Source: Shewanella glacialipiscicola (GTDB lineage Bacteria > Pseudomonadota > Gammaproteobacteria > Enterobacterales > Shewanellaceae). Taken from it: DNA of 64,000 nt. The stretch covers positions 1-64,000 of the forward strand of contig NZ_JAKILU010000008.1 of assembly GCF_023283485.1 (NCBI RefSeq), read 5' to 3'. Positions 1-10,205 of the stretch are shown piece after piece. The translations under genes and the position numbers were made by a program. A model generated the notes under the pieces. That model worked only from the letters and a program-made list of their open reading frames with translations, ran no database searches and was not told where the DNA came from. Position 1 is the first letter of the stretch. Each line of letters opens with the position of its first letter.

Positions 1-12
1 ACTAACTTAAAT

Positions 13-89
13 TGGTGCGCGTGGAAGGAGTCGAACCTCCGACCGCCTGGTTCGTAGCCAGGTACTCTATCCAGCTGAGCTACACGCGC
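13..89 (-). tRNA. tRNA-Arg(ACG), copy 1
   Basis: A 77-nt cloverleaf on the minus strand with an encoded 3' CCA. The 7-bp acceptor stem GCGCGTG/CACGCGC is perfect, and the anticodon loop reads CTACGAA, giving anticodon ACG (arginine CGU/CGC/CGA after A-to-I editing). It is the most distal visible copy of an array transcribed from the csrA side. The same order (csrA, tRNA-Ser, several tRNA-Arg) is known in E. coli as csrA-serV-argVYZQ. Confidence 0.97.
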
Positions 90-138
90 ATGTTAAACGG
101 TAAAACATTAGTACGACCGTAATCATACTAACTTAAAT

Positions 139-215
139 TGGTGCGCGTGGAAGGAGTCGAACCTCCGACCGCCTGGTTCGTAGCCAGGTACTCTATCCAG
201 CTGAGCTACACGCGC
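139..215 (-). tRNA. tRNA-Arg(ACG), copy 2
   Basis: Identical in sequence to the copy at 13-89. The 12 bases adjoining its 3' end, ACTAACTTAAAT, also adjoin the 3' end of copy 1, so gene plus spacer repeat as a unit of 126 bp. This indicates recent tandem duplication rather than ancient divergence. Confidence 0.97.
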
Positions 216-302
216 ATTTTAATACTTTGCTATAAGCAACTATTTACAAAATTTCTAATTGAAATTCAAAACTGATGAGTTAAAGATTAACTAATGCAGA
301 GA

Positions 303-379
303 TGGTGCGCGTGGAAGGAGTCGAACCTCCGACCGCCTGGTTCGTAGCCAGGTACTCTATCCAGCTGAGCTACACGCGC
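303..379 (-). tRNA. tRNA-Arg(ACG), copy 3
   Basis: Identical 77-nt tRNA-Arg(ACG) with encoded CCA. Its flanking spacers differ from those of copies 1 and 2, so the array has at least two generations of duplication. Confidence 0.97.
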
Positions 380-417
380 GACTTGTATCTAATCTTATAT
401 CACACTTGAATAAAAAA

Positions 418-494
418 TGGTGCGCGTGGAAGGAGTCGAACCTCCGACCGCCTGGTTCGTAGCCAGGTACTCTATCCAGCTGAGCTACACGCGC
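418..494 (-). tRNA. tRNA-Arg(ACG), copy 4
   Basis: Identical 77-nt tRNA-Arg(ACG) with encoded CCA, the copy nearest the tRNA-Ser gene, which ends 22 bases away. The five tRNAs probably form one transcript processed by RNases. Confidence 0.97.
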
Positions 495-516
495 ATTATT
501 TTCTATCGGTAAGAAA

Positions 517-608
517 TGGCGGAGAAGGAGGGATTCGAACCCTCGATGGGAGTTAAAGCCCATACTCCCTTAGCAGGGGAGCGCCTTCGGCCACTCGGCC
601 ACCTCTCC
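517..608 (-). tRNA. tRNA-Ser(GCT)
   Basis: A 92-nt class II tRNA on the minus strand with a long variable arm and encoded CCA. The anticodon loop CTGCTAA gives GCT, reading the AGU/AGC serine codons. It is the first gene of the tRNA array downstream of csrA, equivalent to E. coli serV. Confidence 0.97.
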
Positions 609-751
609 GTTTTCTTGGCGCACATATTACTGTTTGACGAAAATAAGTCAAACCCTTTTTCTGAAACAGATTCCATTTGAACTGTTTTTAATCACATTGC
701 TGTTATATCAAGCCAATGTATTGATTTGCGCCAATCTTTTAAACTTAAAAA

Positions 752-776
752 TAAAAAAGCCAGCTAAAAACTGACT
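752..776 (-). terminator. rho-independent terminator of csrA
   Basis: Read on the minus strand, the 6-bp stem AGTCAG/CTGGCT (one G-T pair) has a short T-rich loop and is followed by six T residues. It lies just below csrA and separates it from the tRNA array, so the tRNAs likely have their own promoter in 610-750. Confidence 0.7.
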
Positions 777-812
777 CTTCTGTTACCGCTATACTCTTGC
801 CTAAACAAAGTA

Positions 813-1010
813 TTAAAAGTTTCCATCTTCCGACGGTGTACCTGACTTTTCAGATTGGATGCGTTGGTAGATTTCTTCACGATGAACTGAAACCTCTTTA
901 GGTGCATTTACACCGATACGCACTTGATTGCCTTTTACACCTAGCACTGTAACGGTGACTTCATCACCAATCATCAATGTTTCGCCAACACGACGAGTCA
1001 AAATCAGCAT
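813..1010 (-). CDS. csrA: carbon storage regulator CsrA
   Basis: A 65-residue post-transcriptional regulator that binds GGA motifs in mRNA leaders as a homodimer and controls central carbon metabolism, motility and biofilm genes. The whole chain is the CsrA fold: it opens [10 protein letters not shown] and carries the RNA-contacting residues Leu4 and Arg44 (in VHREE). The C-terminal tail after residue 55 is variable, as usual. An AAGGAG ribosome-binding site precedes the ATG. In the BarA/UvrY cascade the regulatory RNAs CsrB/C titrate this protein; the sensor BarA is encoded at 36026-38812, but uvrY and csrB/C are not seen here. A terminator follows at 752-776. Confidence 0.97.
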   Translation of the reverse strand: MLILTRRVGETLMIGDEVTVTVLGVKGNQVRIGVNAPKEVSVHREEIYQRIQSEKSGTPSEDGNF

Positions 1011-1128
1011 TCGATAGCTCCTTTATTTCTTAATTCAGCTTACACACGGCACTCATCCGGTAGATGGGCTTATTATAAGGTCAGCTTAGTACAAATTAAT
1101 AGTATTCAATACGCAAACGGTTATTTAA

Positions 1129-2385
1129 TTACACCTTATTTAGCTCGAAAGCGTGATGCAACGCTCGTACCGCCTTCTGTAAGTCCCTTTCATCGATAAC
1201 GGTTGACAATTTACTCTCTGACATCGTGAGTAACTTAGCATGAATAGTTTCATTACCCAAGACTTCTAACATCTTAGCTAACAATCCTATTTTCGCCTGT
1301 AAACCTTTGCCAACTAAAGATACTTTTGCACGTTGCCGTTCAATAATCAATGGTCCAAGAGCAAGGCTTTCGCTTAATCCTTCGAGCTCATTAAGCAAAG
1401 TCTCCACCTTTGCTTCAGCGAGCATAAAACTCACTCGACCAGAGGGAGAGTCTTCATGTATCCGCAATGGCGAGATAAACTCTACATCGATTTCTAACCG
1501 AGTTAAGCACCCTAATAGGGCTTGATAGCGCTCACTGGTAGTAAACAGCCCTTCTATCGTCAGTGTCGCCAATGCTTTATTCACTGCAATGCCTTGGACT
1601 AACGAAGCCATACTTAATTCTGACTCATCGCCAAATTGAATTAACGTGCCCTGCCCAGCTTCAAAGCTTGATAACACCCGCAGCGGCACCCGAAAACGTT
1701 CGGCGTATTCAACCGAATCGGGATGCAATACTTTAGCGCCAAGCTTAGCCATTTCGAGCATGACATCAAAACCAATCACATCGAGGCGGCGGGCACTGCT
1801 ATCGATATTAGGATCCGTGGTAAATACCCCTGCAACATCGGTAAAGATTTGGCACTCATCGGCGCCTAAAGCGGCCGCTAATGCAACGGCGGTGGTATCT
1901 GAACCGCCACGTCCTAATGTTGTAACATCACCGTGAGGATCTATCCCTTGGAACCCAGCGACGATTGGCACCACACCCTCATCAAGCAGAGATTGCAGAT
2001 ACTCAGTATCGACTCGCTCAATGCTGGCGCGACCAAATTGGCTATTAGTATGAATTTGCACTTGATCGCCAGTCAGAGATTTAGCCTTAATACCGCGGCG
2101 CTGCAGCGCCATCGACATCAGGGCAATACTCACTTGCTCACCGGTTGACACTAACATATCTAATTCGCGCGCACTGGCACGTGGATTAATTTGTGCAGCG
2201 AGGGCAAACAGGCGATTAGTCTCTCCTGCCATAGCAGATAAGACTAATACTTGTTGTTCACCACTGTGAGCTGACTTTGTAATTTGCTCAGCGACCGCTT
2301 CGATACGTTCAATAGAACCCACCGAAGTGCCGCCAAACTTTTTCACAAAAAGCTTGCTACCACTAAGCTTTCGTTTTTGGGGCAC
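1129..2385 (-). CDS. aspartate kinase (monofunctional)
   Basis: Phosphorylates L-aspartate, the first step toward lysine, threonine and methionine, in the cytoplasm. The 418-residue chain has the amino-acid kinase motif KFGGTSVG at residues 15-22, a nucleotide-binding stretch with GRGGSDTTA near residue 160, and a C-terminal third (from about 265) resembling paired ACT regulatory domains. There is no homoserine dehydrogenase domain, so it is not a ThrA/MetL fusion. The start is GTG with AAGAGG five bases upstream. It lies nine bases after alaS, so the two are probably co-transcribed. Which lysC-like paralogue it is, and which amino acid inhibits it, cannot be told from the sequence alone. Confidence 0.9.
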   Translation of the reverse strand: MPQKRKLSGSKLFVKKFGGTSVGSIERIEAVAEQITKSAHSGEQQVLVLSAMAGETNRLFALAAQINPRASARELDMLVSTGEQVSIALMSMALQRRGIKAKSLTGDQVQIHTNSQFGRASIERVDTEYLQSLLDEGVVPIVAGFQGIDPHGDVTTLGRGGSDTTAVALAAALGADECQIFTDVAGVFTTDPNIDSSARRLDVIGFDVMLEMAKLGAKVLHPDSVEYAERFRVPLRVLSSFEAGQGTLIQFGDESELSMASLVQGIAVNKALATLTIEGLFTTSERYQALLGCLTRLEIDVEFISPLRIHEDSPSGRVSFMLAEAKVETLLNELEGLSESLALGPLIIERQRAKVSLVGKGLQAKIGLLAKMLEVLGNETIHAKLLTMSESKLSTVIDERDLQKAVRALHHAFELNKV

Positions 2386-2394
2386 AGCAACCTC

Positions 2395-5019
2395 TTAAGC
2401 TAGACGCTCAGTAATCCAAGGTAATACTTGAGCCAATGCCGCATCCAGATTTTCTGGTTGGCTACCGCCCGCTTGAGCCATATCAGGACGACCGCCGCCT
2501 TTACCGCCGACTTGTGCAGCGACCATAGCAACCAACTCACCTGCTTTCACTTTGCTGATCAGATCGTTACTCACGCCAGCGATCAGGTTTACTTTACCTT
2601 CCTGCGCAGTGCCAAGAACGATAATGGCCGATTTCAATTTCTGTTTTAATTCATCTTGCAAACCGCGTAATGAGCTTGCTTCAACGCCATCTAACTTTTT
2701 AATGAGTACGTTAACGCCATTGATCACCACAGCATCACCGACTAAGTCAGCACTCGCTGCCGCGGCTAACTTATCTTTCAACTGCGCCATTTCTTTTTCG
2801 AGTTGCTTCATTTTGTCGAGCTGCGCTTTTAACTTAGCGACCACTGAGTTGGCATCGCCTTTCAATAAGGCTGCAGCTTCTTCCAGTTCAGCTTGTTGTT
2901 GTGCCACATAAGCTATTGCTGCTGCACCGGTAACCGCTTCGATACGACGCACACCCGCTGCAATACCCGCTTCTGAAGTGATTTTAAATAAACCAATATC
3001 GCCCGTGCGGCCAACATGGGTACCTCCGCATAATTCGATGGAGAAATCCCCCATAGTCACAACACGCACTTGTGAGTCATATTTCTCACCAAAGAGTGCC
3101 ATAGCGCCTTTCTCTTTGGCTTCGTCGATGCCCATTTCAGCGGTTTTAAGTTCATGGTTACGGCGAATTTGAGTGTTAACTAATTCTTCAACTTGTTTTA
3201 ATTCAGCCGCTTTAACGCCTTCAAAATGAGAGAAGTCAAAACGTAAACGATCAGGGTCAACCAAAGAACCTTTTTGCGTGACATGTGTACCAAGCACTTG
3301 GCGCAGCGCAGCATGTAGCAAATGGGTAACTGAATGATTGAGTTGAGTGCGGTGACGCAGCTTTTTGTCGACTTTAGCTTCAACCACTTGGCCAACGCTT
3401 AAACTACCCACAGATAAAACACCTTGATGACCCGTGGCTTGACCATATTTTTGTGTGTCGTTAACCGTAAACTCAATACCGCTAGCAACCAATTGGCCTT
3501 TATCGCCCACTTGACCGCCAGATTCAGCGTAGAAAGGTGTTACATCAAGCACCACAACCGCTTCATCACCCGCCTTGATAGCCGTCACTGACTCACCGTT
3601 TTGATAAATCGCTGTAACTTTAGCTTGGCCGGTTAATTCGGTATAACCACAAAACTCAGTTTGCGCATCAATTTTCAGCGCCGCGTTATAATCTGCACCA
3701 AAGTTACCGGCAGCTTGTGCGCGGCTACGTTGCTCAGCCATGGCGACGTCAAAACCTACCTCGTCAACAATGATATTACGCTCACGACATACGTCAGCGG
3801 TTAAATCCATTGGGAAGCCATAGGTGTCATACAACTTAAATACGGTTTCGCCATCTAATGTTGTGCCTTTTAACTCGTTTAAGGCAGCATCTAAAATGCC
3901 TAAACCACGTTCAAGCGTACGGGCAAATTGCTCTTCTTCTGCTTTTAATGCTTTTTCAACAATGGCTTGAGTTTCAGCGAGCCCTGTTGCAGCATCACCC
4001 ATCACAGCGATCAAAGACGGCACTAGCTTATAGAAGAATGCTTCGGTCGCGCCTAACTTGTTGCCATGGCGAACAGCGCGGCGAATAATGCGGCGCAGTA
4101 CATAACCACGGCCTTCGTTCGATGGCATCACGCCATCAGCAATTAAAAAGGCACATGAACGAATATGATCGGCAATCACTCGTAGCGACTTTTCAGATAA
4201 ATCGCTGACGCCGATGATTTCTGCCGCTTTAGCGATCAAAGTACGGAATATGTCTATTTCGTAGTTAGAGTGAACGCCTTGCATAATCGCGGCAATACGC
4301 TCAATCCCCATGCCAGTATCAACTGATGGCTTAGGTAAAGGCAGCATTTCACCCGATGCTTGGCGGTTGTACTGCATGAAAACGATATTCCAGATCTCGA
4401 TGAAACGGTCACCATCTTCTTCAGGACTACCAGGACGGCCGCCCCAAATGTGATCGCCATGGTCATAAAAAATTTCAGAACATGGACCGCAAGGGCCAGT
4501 ATCACCCATTTGCCAAAAGTTATCTGACGCATAAGCTGCGCCTTTGTTATCACCGATACGGATAATATTTTCGGCAGCAACACCAATCTTTTTATTCCAG
4601 ATTTCAAAGGCTTCATCATCTGTTTGATAAATAGTGACGCACAGACGCTCTTTCGGCAGCTTTAGCGTTTCGGTCAAGAACGTCCAGCCAAAACGAATCG
4701 CTTCTTCTTTAAAATAATCACCAAAACTGAAGTTACCCAGCATTTCAAAAAAGGTGTGATGACGTGCGGTGTAGCCTACGTTATCTAAATCGTTATGCTT
4801 ACCACCAGCACGTACACAACGTTGAGCAGTGGTCGCACGCGTATAATTGCGTTTGTCCATGCCAAGAAACACGTCCTTGAATTGGTTCATGCCCGCATTG
4901 GTAAATAAAAGTGTCGGATCGTTGCTTGGCACTAATGAACTGCTGTCCACAACTTGATGGCCATTGCTGCGGAAAAATTCGAGGAAAGCGCTTCTTAGCT
5001 CTGCTGTAGTTTGATACAT
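2395..5019 (-). CDS. alaS: alanyl-tRNA synthetase
   Basis: Charges tRNA-Ala and hydrolyses mischarged Ser/Gly-tRNA-Ala. At 874 residues it has the normal bacterial length. The class II catalytic core is N-terminal, with [18 protein letters not shown] near residue 70. The editing domain has the zinc/active-site motifs HSVTH (near residue 565) and CGGTH (near residue 665). A lysine- and glutamate-rich coiled segment follows, then a Gly-rich C-terminal C-Ala domain ([15 protein letters not shown]). It sits between recX and the aspartokinase; alaS-csrA adjacency is conserved in gammaproteobacteria. Confidence 0.98.
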   Translation of the reverse strand: MYQTTAELRSAFLEFFRSNGHQVVDSSSLVPSNDPTLLFTNAGMNQFKDVFLGMDKRNYTRATTAQRCVRAGGKHNDLDNVGYTARHHTFFEMLGNFSFGDYFKEEAIRFGWTFLTETLKLPKERLCVTIYQTDDEAFEIWNKKIGVAAENIIRIGDNKGAAYASDNFWQMGDTGPCGPCSEIFYDHGDHIWGGRPGSPEEDGDRFIEIWNIVFMQYNRQASGEMLPLPKPSVDTGMGIERIAAIMQGVHSNYEIDIFRTLIAKAAEIIGVSDLSEKSLRVIADHIRSCAFLIADGVMPSNEGRGYVLRRIIRRAVRHGNKLGATEAFFYKLVPSLIAVMGDAATGLAETQAIVEKALKAEEEQFARTLERGLGILDAALNELKGTTLDGETVFKLYDTYGFPMDLTADVCRERNIIVDEVGFDVAMAEQRSRAQAAGNFGADYNAALKIDAQTEFCGYTELTGQAKVTAIYQNGESVTAIKAGDEAVVVLDVTPFYAESGGQVGDKGQLVASGIEFTVNDTQKYGQATGHQGVLSVGSLSVGQVVEAKVDKKLRHRTQLNHSVTHLLHAALRQVLGTHVTQKGSLVDPDRLRFDFSHFEGVKAAELKQVEELVNTQIRRNHELKTAEMGIDEAKEKGAMALFGEKYDSQVRVVTMGDFSIELCGGTHVGRTGDIGLFKITSEAGIAAGVRRIEAVTGAAAIAYVAQQQAELEEAAALLKGDANSVVAKLKAQLDKMKQLEKEMAQLKDKLAAAASADLVGDAVVINGVNVLIKKLDGVEASSLRGLQDELKQKLKSAIIVLGTAQEGKVNLIAGVSNDLISKVKAGELVAMVAAQVGGKGGGRPDMAQAGGSQPENLDAALAQVLPWITERLA

Positions 5020-5528
5020 GAAATCGTCCTGAATTGGGTAAGCATTACCAGCTAAGCCTTAGGCTAGCCGTATTTCTATTTGCCCAGCATTATAAGCAGA
5101 CTGAGAAGCAACGACCAGTGTTGATTAGGGATATATATCGCCAAACCAGCCCAAAACGGCCGATTTAACGGGAATTTAACCCACTATTTAACGCGCTTTA
5201 GGTAAGCTCATTAATCGTCCTGCACAAATGGGATCCACGCTATATGTCTAGATTACGGCCATTTATAAAACCTAACGGGATAAGTGACCCATTGCCAATG
5301 CAGCACTCAGTGCTTTATTAGCGAGTGGACACCAGATGTCAGGATAGGATGGTGAGAAGCAAAACATGCAAAAAATGCTAATCGAAGACTCTGTCATTTT
5401 AGTGATAACGGCAATGTTTAAGCGAATAGATATACAGCGGGATGAGGTGAGAAAGTCTCAAAATGTGAATATTTGGGGATGAGCTTTTTATACTGCTATT
5501 TTGTACCGCTATTTTTTAAACTGGGTTA
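5020..5528. other. intergenic region between recX and alaS
   Basis: About 509 bases without a gene I can support. It should carry the alaS promoter (minus strand) and the end of the recA-recX transcript. The only sizeable open frame is a 38-codon plus-strand ORF at 5366-5482 with no convincing family or ribosome-binding site. No clear terminator or repeat is visible. Confidence 0.5.
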
Positions 5529-6023
5529 TTAATTATTCTCGTCAAGATCATTAGGATCTACAGCTAATGCATAACTAATTTGATCGTAGCTAAAACCTTG
5601 GCCCATTAAAAAACGTACCCGTTTAGCTTTCTCCTTAGCAATAAGATCGCGAGCCGTTGAGCCCTTAACCTCTGTGACGCGTGGAATACCGTATTTTTTT
5701 ATCGCTTTGTCTTTTGCAAGCTCAAACCAATCACAATCACTATTCGTCAAAGCCGCTTCAATACAATCTTTAGATAGGCCTTTCTGCGCAATAGCTTGGC
5801 GGATTCGAATTGCACCGTGGCCTCGACTAATGTGGCTACGCACTAATAGCTCGGCATAACGATTGTCATTGATAAAACCTGATGACTCACAAGCATCGAG
5901 TGCGGGTTCGATATCGATGAGATCAAAGCCTTTTTCAAGCAGTTTATCGCGGACTTGTAGGCGGGAATAATCGCGGCGCGCTAACAGCGCGACCGCGATT
6001 TGACGGGCAGACTGGCTCAGAAT
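5529..6023 (-). CDS. recX: regulatory protein RecX (non-canonical start)
   Basis: RecX binds RecA filaments and limits RecA activity. The reading frame is open from just inside the recA 3' end and translates to a full RecX domain of about 164 residues, including [16 protein letters not shown] near the start, the central [16 protein letters not shown] block and the C-terminal [16 protein letters not shown]. The first ATG in frame (5843) would remove a third of the family domain. The first GTG is at about 5849, and there is no in-frame ATG, GTG or TTG before it back to the upstream stop. I therefore infer initiation at ATT (6023) or CTG (6020), overlapping the recA stop, with AGG about six bases before the ATT. 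This suggests coupling to recA and low yield. Confidence 0.85.
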   Translation of the reverse strand: MLSQSARQIAVALLARRDYSRLQVRDKLLEKGFDLIDIEPALDACESSGFINDNRYAELLVRSHISRGHGAIRIRQAIAQKGLSKDCIEAALTNSDCDWFELAKDKAIKKYGIPRVTEVKGSTARDLIAKEKAKRVRFLMGQGFSYDQISYALAVDPNDLDENN

Positions 6024-7084
6024 ACTTCGCCTGTCTCTAAATCAACATTATCATCGCTATGTGATACTTTATCAGTAGCAGGTATGCCACCTTTGCTGAG
6101 CAACAATTCACGTAAAGTAGCGTCAATTTCAGCAGCAATCGCTGGATTTTCAGTTAAGAAACGTCCTGCATTGGCACGGCCTTGACCAATTTTCTCACCT
6201 TTATAACTATACCAAGCACCCGCTTTCTCAACCAATTTATGCGCTACACCTAAATCGACTAACTCGCCTGTACGGTTAATACCTTGGCCATAGAGAATTT
6301 GGAATTCGGCTTGCTTAAAGGGGGCTGCAATTTTGTTTTTAACGACTTTAACGCGTGTTTCGTTACCAATAACTTCATCGCCATCTTTAATCGCGCCAGT
6401 ACGGCGAATATCTAAGCGTACAGAAGCATAGAACTTCAGTGCGTTACCACCCGTGGTCGTTTCTGGGTTACCGAACATCACACCAATCTTCATACGGATT
6501 TGGTTGATGAAAATAAGTAACGTATTAGATTGCTTTAAGTTACCCGCAAGCTTACGCATCGCTTGGCTCATCATACGTGCCGCTAAGCCCATATGAGAAT
6601 CACCAATTTCGCCTTCAATTTCAGCTTTAGGCGTTAAGGCAGCCACTGAGTCGACAACAATGACATCAACAGCGCCAGAGCGAGTTAATGCATCACAAAT
6701 TTCCAGTGCTTGCTCACCCGTATCTGGTTGTGAACAAAGTAGGTTATCAATATCTACACCTAATTTTTTTGCATAAATAGGGTCTAGTGCATGCTCAGCA
6801 TCGATAAAAGCACAGGTTTTCCCCTGACGTTGCGCTGCGGCAATCACTTCTAACGTCAATGTCGTTTTACCCGATGATTCAGGGCCATAGATCTCAACAA
6901 TACGACCCATAGGTAAACCACCCGCACCCAGAGCGACGTCCAGAGACAGAGAACCGGTAGAAATGGTCTCAACATCCATTGAGCGATCTTCGCCCAGCTT
7001 CATGATGGAGCCTTTACCAAATTGTTTTTCAATCTGGCTCAATACTGCAGCAAGTGCTTTCTCTTTATTTGGATCGACCTTCAT
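6017..7084 (-). CDS. recA: recombinase RecA
   Basis: ATP-dependent strand-exchange protein and co-protease for LexA cleavage. The 355-residue chain has Walker [10 protein letters not shown] (near residue 67), the MAW-type core, loop L1/L2 segments around [17 protein letters not shown] and [16 protein letters not shown], and an acidic C-terminus. I start at MKVDPNKEK (7084): a GAGGG ribosome-binding site lies upstream, whereas the longer open frame from 7111 adds nine residues not typical of the family. The gene is preceded by a LexA-controlled promoter (7188-7215) and overlaps recX. No cinA/pncC gene sits between it and the next gene, mutS, unlike in many relatives. Confidence 0.98.
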   Translation of the reverse strand: MKVDPNKEKALAAVLSQIEKQFGKGSIMKLGEDRSMDVETISTGSLSLDVALGAGGLPMGRIVEIYGPESSGKTTLTLEVIAAAQRQGKTCAFIDAEHALDPIYAKKLGVDIDNLLCSQPDTGEQALEICDALTRSGAVDVIVVDSVAALTPKAEIEGEIGDSHMGLAARMMSQAMRKLAGNLKQSNTLLIFINQIRMKIGVMFGNPETTTGGNALKFYASVRLDIRRTGAIKDGDEVIGNETRVKVVKNKIAAPFKQAEFQILYGQGINRTGELVDLGVAHKLVEKAGAWYSYKGEKIGQGRANAGRFLTENPAIAAEIDATLRELLLSKGGIPATDKVSHSDDNVDLETGEVF

Positions 7085-7187
7085 TCCAGTTCCCTCATTA
7101 AGACAAGCCATAAGCTGTCAAAAGTGATATTCAATTTAAAAACGGGTAATTCAAAAAGCAGGGCTTTTTGCCTTAATTCTGCTGACT

Positions 7188-7215
7188 AGTATACTGTACA
7201 ATCATACAGTATCAA
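7188..7215 (-). promoter_or_regulatory. recA promoter with embedded LexA box
   Basis: On the minus strand, -35 TTGATA (7215-7210) and -10 TATACT (7193-7188) are separated by exactly 16 bases. Those 16 bases are the LexA operator CTGTATGATTGTACAG, matching the consensus CTGT-N8-ACAG perfectly. Repressor binding would cover the whole promoter spacer, the classic SOS arrangement for recA. Confidence 0.95.
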
Positions 7216-7482
7216 GACCTGTGGCTGAATTATTTTTAGCTTAGGATATTTTTCAATCTGGTTAAGGTTTTAGCGAATATAAAATCAGATAAGCTATCAC
7301 CTTACCGAATATGCATGCTTAAGGGCGCAATTTTCGATAAATTATTGCTAAGATTGGCGTAACTAATTTTGAGTGAATTTTAAAGCTAAAACTTATACTG
7401 CGGTCTTCTGCTAACATAGCGCTTAATGACCATAGCAAACTGATATCGCCTTTAGGCAGCCACAACGGACGATAACGATTTA

Positions 7483-10053
7483 ATGAATGCAATTGATACC
7501 AATGATTTAGAAAAACATACCCCTATGATGCGTCAATACTTGGCGATGAAAGCAGAACATCACGACATGTTGCTTTTCTACCGAATGGGTGACTTTTACG
7601 AGTTGTTTTATGATGATGCTAAACGAGCATCTGAATTATTGGGCATTTCACTTACTGCGCGTGGTAAAAGTGGTGGCGACCCAATTCCCATGGCAGGACT
7701 CCCTTACCATGCTGTAGAAGGTTATCTTGCAAAATTAGTTCAAATTGGCCAATCGGTTGCCATATGCGAACAAATTGGCGATCCAGCAACCTCTAAAGGG
7801 CCGGTTGAACGTAAAGTCGTGCGTATCGTCACGCCAGGAACATTAACCGACGAAGCACTGCTGCAAGAACGCCAAGACAACCTGTTAGCGGCGGTTTATC
7901 AAGGTAAAATTGGCTTTGGTTATGCGACGTTAGATGTGTCATCTGGACGTTTTGTCATTGCTGAACTTGACACTATAGAGTCGTTAGAAGCTGAGTTACA
8001 GCGCACAAACCCTGTAGAAATTCTCTACAGTGAAGATTTTGGTGAGCTTAGGCTGCTCAGCGGCTTTAAGGGCAAACGCCGTCGCCCGGAATGGGAGTTT
8101 GATTACGACACTAGTCTTAAATTATTGCTGACCCAGTTTGGTACGAAAGACTTGCATGGTTTTGGGGTCGCTGACGCACGTCTATCCTTACAGGCGGCGG
8201 GTTGTTTGATGCAATATGTCAAAGATACCCAGCGCACAGCTCTGCCCCATATCAATGCCATTACTCGCTTCAATCAAAGCGATAGCATAGTACTGGATGC
8301 CGCAACGCGTCGTAATCTAGAACTCACCCAAAATCTTGCCGGTGGGCGCGATAATACCTTAGCCGCCGTTTTAGATAACACAGCTACGCCTATGGGCAGC
8401 CGCATGTTGCAGCGCTGGATCCATCAACCGTTGCGCGATCCAAATCAAATTCGCGCTCGCCAACAGGCTATATCAGAACTGCTCGATAACGCCGCGTACG
8501 AGAGCCTGCATGAACAGCTAAAAGCCCTTGGCGATATTGAACGTATCATGGCAAGACTCGCCCTGCGCACCGCGCGTCCAAGGGATTTTGCCCGTTTACG
8601 CCAAGCACTGAGTCTTTTGCCTGCGTTGCAACTGAGTTTAAGTACACTAAGCGCACCGCATACAGTCAAATTATGTCAATACTTGGGCGAATTTCCTGAG
8701 CAACAAACGCTACTCGAGCGCGCGATAGTGGATAATCCACCTATGCTCATTCGCGATGGCGGCGTGATCCGTGAAGGCTACGACAGCGAATTAGATGAAT
8801 GGCGGGCACTGAGTGAAGGTGCGAGTGACTATTTAGTACAACTCGAAGCCAGAGAGAAAGAACGTACCGGTATCAATACACTTAAAGTAGGTTATAACCG
8901 CGTACACGGTTATTACATTGAAGTAAGCCGCCTACAATCAGCACAAGTACCGCTTGATTACCAACGCCGTCAAACCCTTAAAAATATGGAGCGCTATATC
9001 ACGCCCGAACTTAAGGTGTACGAAGAAAAAGTGTTGTCGAGCCAAGGTAAAGCGCTGGCACTCGAAAAGCAGTTATGGGAACAGTTATTCGATCTAATCT
9101 TACCCAAATTACATGAATTACAAGCTTTTGCACGGGCAGCAGCTGAGCTTGATGTGCTAAGTAACTTTGCCGAGCGCGCAGAAACCTTAGGCTACACCTG
9201 CCCTGAATTAAGCCTAGATATTGGCGTGCAGATTAATGCTGGTCGTCACCCTGTGGTTGAGCGCGTCAGCCAAACGCCTTTTATCGCTAACCCAGTCACC
9301 TTGCACCCTCAAAGACGCATGTTGATTGTTACGGGCCCTAATATGGGTGGTAAATCAACGTACATGCGCCAAGTGGCCTTGATTACGCTTATGGCACATA
9401 TTGGCTGTTTTGTTCCAGCAGAATATGCCCTTATTGGCCCAATCGATCGCATATTTACGCGTATTGGTGCATCAGACGATCTGGCATCTGGCCGCTCAAC
9501 CTTTATGGTGGAGATGACTGAAACTGCAAATATTTTGCACAATGCAACGGCTAGTAGCCTAGTGTTAATAGATGAAATTGGCCGCGGGACATCCACCTAT
9601 GATGGCTTATCACTCGCTTGGTCAGCAGCAGAATATTTAGCCCAGCAGGTCGGCGCCATGACCTTATTCGCAACACATTATTTTGAGCTTACTCAGTTAC
9701 CTGAACTCATTACCGGTATTTATAACGTGCACCTTGATGCGATTGAGCACGAAGACACCATTGCTTTTATGCACGCAGTACAGGAAGGCGCGGCCAGTAA
9801 AAGTTACGGTTTGCAAGTTGCAGCGCTGGCTGGTGTCCCCAGTAAAGTGATTAAAGCAGCCAAACATAAGCTACAACAATTAGAGAGCCGTGATCATCAA
9901 TCAGAAGGCGCAAAAATGCCAATCCAAAGCTTACTCGCGCTATCTGAGCCTCTTGAAAACCCAGCGTTAACGAAGTTAAGCAGTATTAACCCAGATAATC
10001 TAAGTCCAAAACAAGCACTTGATTTACTCTATGAGCTGAAGCGTTTGAGCTAA
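7483..10053 (+). CDS. mutS: DNA mismatch repair protein MutS
   Basis: Recognises mismatches and small loops and recruits MutL. The 856 residues match the usual length. The N-terminal mismatch-recognition motif is GDFYELF, with the wedge Phe38 and Glu40. The C-terminal ABC-type ATPase has Walker A GPNMGGKS at 618-625, then the ST(F)MVEM signature and [14 protein letters not shown] (Walker B). A short C-terminal tetramerisation tail ends [14 protein letters not shown]. It is transcribed away from recA. It is convergent with rpoS, and the shared hairpin at 10113-10134 ends both. Confidence 0.98.
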   Translation: MNAIDTNDLEKHTPMMRQYLAMKAEHHDMLLFYRMGDFYELFYDDAKRASELLGISLTARGKSGGDPIPMAGLPYHAVEGYLAKLVQIGQSVAICEQIGDPATSKGPVERKVVRIVTPGTLTDEALLQERQDNLLAAVYQGKIGFGYATLDVSSGRFVIAELDTIESLEAELQRTNPVEILYSEDFGELRLLSGFKGKRRRPEWEFDYDTSLKLLLTQFGTKDLHGFGVADARLSLQAAGCLMQYVKDTQRTALPHINAITRFNQSDSIVLDAATRRNLELTQNLAGGRDNTLAAVLDNTATPMGSRMLQRWIHQPLRDPNQIRARQQAISELLDNAAYESLHEQLKALGDIERIMARLALRTARPRDFARLRQALSLLPALQLSLSTLSAPHTVKLCQYLGEFPEQQTLLERAIVDNPPMLIRDGGVIREGYDSELDEWRALSEGASDYLVQLEAREKERTGINTLKVGYNRVHGYYIEVSRLQSAQVPLDYQRRQTLKNMERYITPELKVYEEKVLSSQGKALALEKQLWEQLFDLILPKLHELQAFARAAAELDVLSNFAERAETLGYTCPELSLDIGVQINAGRHPVVERVSQTPFIANPVTLHPQRRMLIVTGPNMGGKSTYMRQVALITLMAHIGCFVPAEYALIGPIDRIFTRIGASDDLASGRSTFMVEMTETANILHNATASSLVLIDEIGRGTSTYDGLSLAWSAAEYLAQQVGAMTLFATHYFELTQLPELITGIYNVHLDAIEHEDTIAFMHAVQEGAASKSYGLQVAALAGVPSKVIKAAKHKLQQLESRDHQSEGAKMPIQSLLALSEPLENPALTKLSSINPDNLSPKQALDLLYELKRLS

Positions 10054-10112
10054 ACGGCTTGGTTGAATTAATACGCTGGATAAGCTGATATTGATGGAAA
10101 TGTAAAAACAAT

Positions 10113-10134
10113 AACGCCCACAATCGTGGGCGTT
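10113..10134. terminator. bidirectional terminator between mutS and rpoS
   Basis: A perfect 9-bp stem AACGCCCAC/GTGGGCGTT with a 4-base loop, followed by TTTACTTT on the plus strand and by TATTGTTTTT on the minus strand. It lies between two convergent genes. Confidence 0.85.
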
Positions 10135-10205
10135 TTACTTTATTTACCGCATCAAGTGCCAATAGGATGGCTGGCGATTATCCAAAGAGAAGCAGAAAAC
10201 TGCCC

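Noticed and set aside
3858..4619. ORFs on both strands inside alaS
   Set aside because: Shadow frames of alaS without starts or families of their own.
5366..5482. 38-codon plus-strand ORF in the recX-alaS gap
   Set aside because: No recognisable family and no convincing ribosome-binding site; a frame of this length is expected by chance in AT-rich DNA.
5529..5843. recX starting at the internal ATG (104 residues)
   Set aside because: It would discard about 60 residues that clearly belong to the RecX domain and are open to the recA stop.
7085..7111. N-terminal extension of RecA to 364 residues
   Set aside because: A good ribosome-binding site precedes MKVDPNKEK, and the extra nine residues do not fit the family.
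7370..7420. TTGAGT...TATACT as a mutS promoter
   Set aside because: The spacer would be 19 bases, too long to claim with confidence.
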